Source of the DNA: Streptosporangiaceae bacterium
Lineage (GTDB): Bacteria > Actinomycetota > Actinomycetes > Streptosporangiales > Streptosporangiaceae
Direction of reading: 5' to 3'
NCBI GenBank assembly: GCA_030038715.1
Contig: JASHSO010000012.1
Span: forward strand, 1-6,109
Length of the DNA: 6,109 nucleotides
The notes under the pieces are model-generated. The model saw nothing but the letters and a program-made list of their open reading frames with translations. It was not told where the DNA came from and ran no database searches. Shown in pieces: positions 5,575 through 6,109 of the stretch (within the stretch, counting starts at the first letter, position 1; the number at the start of each line of letters is the position of its first letter). A program made the translations under genes and the position numbers.

Positions 5575-5644
5575 TAGTCGTCGGCCGCGTAACGGCGGAA
5601 CGGATTGCACGGGCCAATGAAAGGCCACGAAGATAGGCAGCAAT

Positions 5645-6109
5645 TTGCGTGCTCGGCGGCTCTGGCACGGGGCAGGCTGCGTCGCGGCCGGAGCCGGCAT
5701 CGCGGTCTTGATCGCAGCCTGCTCGCAGGCCGGCCGCCCGGCAGCTGACAGCTCGTCCGGCGGCGGCGCCGCGAACACTCCGAGCAATGCAGGCACCGCT
5801 TACTCGCAGCACTCGGTTCAGGCGGCCCGCGCCGCCCAGGCCGTGCAAGGTCCGGCCGCCGTACCGACGACTGCCCAGCTTGCAGCCCTGAAGGCGCAGG
5901 CGCCGGAGATAGCCAGGCTGTCCCCGAGCCAACGAGCGGGCCAGCGCGTCATCTACAGCTACGATGGCCTGTCCGTCCCGGGCGGCCTGCTGAGACTGAT
6001 CAGGCACGGCGAGGTCGGGGGCGTCATCTTCTTCAGCTTCAACGTTTCGAGCCAGAACCAGATCCGCCGGGTGATTGCACAGCTCAACGCTGCCAACGCA
6101 AGCCCGCAG
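5645..6109 (+). CDS. Glycoside hydrolase family 3 lipoprotein (beta-N-acetylhexosaminidase type), N-terminal part
   Basis: The first 155 codons of a frame that is open to the right edge. Residues 1-26 are a lipoprotein signal peptide: basic RARR (2-5), a hydrophobic core, and the lipobox IAAC with Cys26 as the lipid anchor. A low-complexity Ala/Ser/Gly linker follows to about residue 85. From about residue 92 the sequence reads as the start of a GH3 N-terminal domain: SPSQRAGQRVIYSYDG (93-108), then GEVGGVIFFSFNV, the usual VGG-ILF-N strand. Related lipoproteins such as mycobacterial LpqI trim N-acetylglucosamine from muropeptides outside the membrane. The catalytic Asp and the His/Asp loop of NagZ lie beyond the window, so activity cannot be judged. 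The frame is closed upstream by TGA 5618-5620, and TTG 5645 is the only start that keeps the signal peptide. TAGG ends 7 bases before it. Confidence 0.8.
   Translation, partial: MRARRLWHGAGCVAAGAGIAVLIAACSQAGRPAADSSSGGGAANTPSNAGTAYSQHSVQAARAAQAVQGPAAVPTTAQLAALKAQAPEIARLSPSQRAGQRVIYSYDGLSVPGGLLRLIRHGEVGGVIFFSFNVSSQNQIRRVIAQLNAANASPQ

Larger units (their letters stand above)
5217..5644. other. 428-base gene-free region between SBP56 and the GH3 lipoprotein
   Basis: A divergent intergenic region, much longer than the others here. From left to right it holds the SBP56 ribosome site and promoter area, three degenerate direct repeats (5310-5376), a perfect 10-bp dyad (5394-5419), an interrupted 11-bp hairpin (5468-5499) and a 6-bp GC hairpin (5558-5574). 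I find no protein-coding frame I would defend and no match to a riboswitch or tRNA I know. No convincing plus-strand promoter for the lipoprotein is visible. Confidence 0.5.

Noticed and set aside
5412..5636. 74-codon GTG-started plus-strand frame in the intergenic region
   Set aside because: Third positions are GC-rich, but the start lies within the 5394-5419 dyad, there is no ribosome site, and the product matches nothing I know.
5444..6007. 187-codon minus-strand frame across the lipoprotein start
   Set aside because: No domain; it overlaps the lipobox and GH3 sequence on the plus strand.

Overview
The window is GC-rich DNA (roughly two-thirds or more G+C by eye) with strong G/C preference at third codon positions. 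Together with the protein types present (a ClpC2-like helix-turn-helix/Clp_N regulator, a CFP32-like double VOC protein, an LpqI-like lipoprotein), this points to an actinobacterium. I cannot name a genus. No mobile element, tRNA, rRNA or CRISPR array is visible.

Layout, left to right: (1) 1-614, minus: the N-terminal 204 codons of a ClpC2-like regulator, with a DNA-binding helix-turn-helix followed by ClpC1-type N-terminal repeats. It runs off the left edge. (2) 615-790: a divergent control region built as a near mirror image around position 639. It has two copies of GTCAAC-N5-GTTGAC lying over a strong, apparently leaderless promoter for the regulator and over a weaker mirrored promoter facing the other way. 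(3) 791-2263, plus: a 14-helix DHA2-type drug/proton antiporter. (4) 2298-3071, minus: a two-domain VOC (glyoxalase-like) protein. (5) 3258-3767, plus: a short nitroreductase-family flavoprotein. (6) 3792-5216, minus: an SBP56 / methanethiol oxidase protein, convergent with the nitroreductase across a strong hairpin. (7) 5217-5644: a 428-base gene-free stretch rich in dyads and degenerate repeats. (8) 5645-6109, plus: the N-terminus of a family-3 glycoside hydrolase lipoprotein that runs off the right edge.

The most interesting unit is the left one. Mycobacterial ClpC2 is known, as I recall it, as a decoy/autorepressor that binds the ClpC1-targeting antibiotic cyclomarin. Here a protein of that type stands head to head with a multidrug exporter, and one symmetric operator lies over both candidate promoters. 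I infer a sensor-efflux module in which a ligand of the ClpC1 N-domain, or a Clp substrate signal, releases the regulator and induces export. The other genes look like independent single-gene units (redox/detoxification enzymes and cell-wall turnover); nothing in the sequence links them into one pathway.
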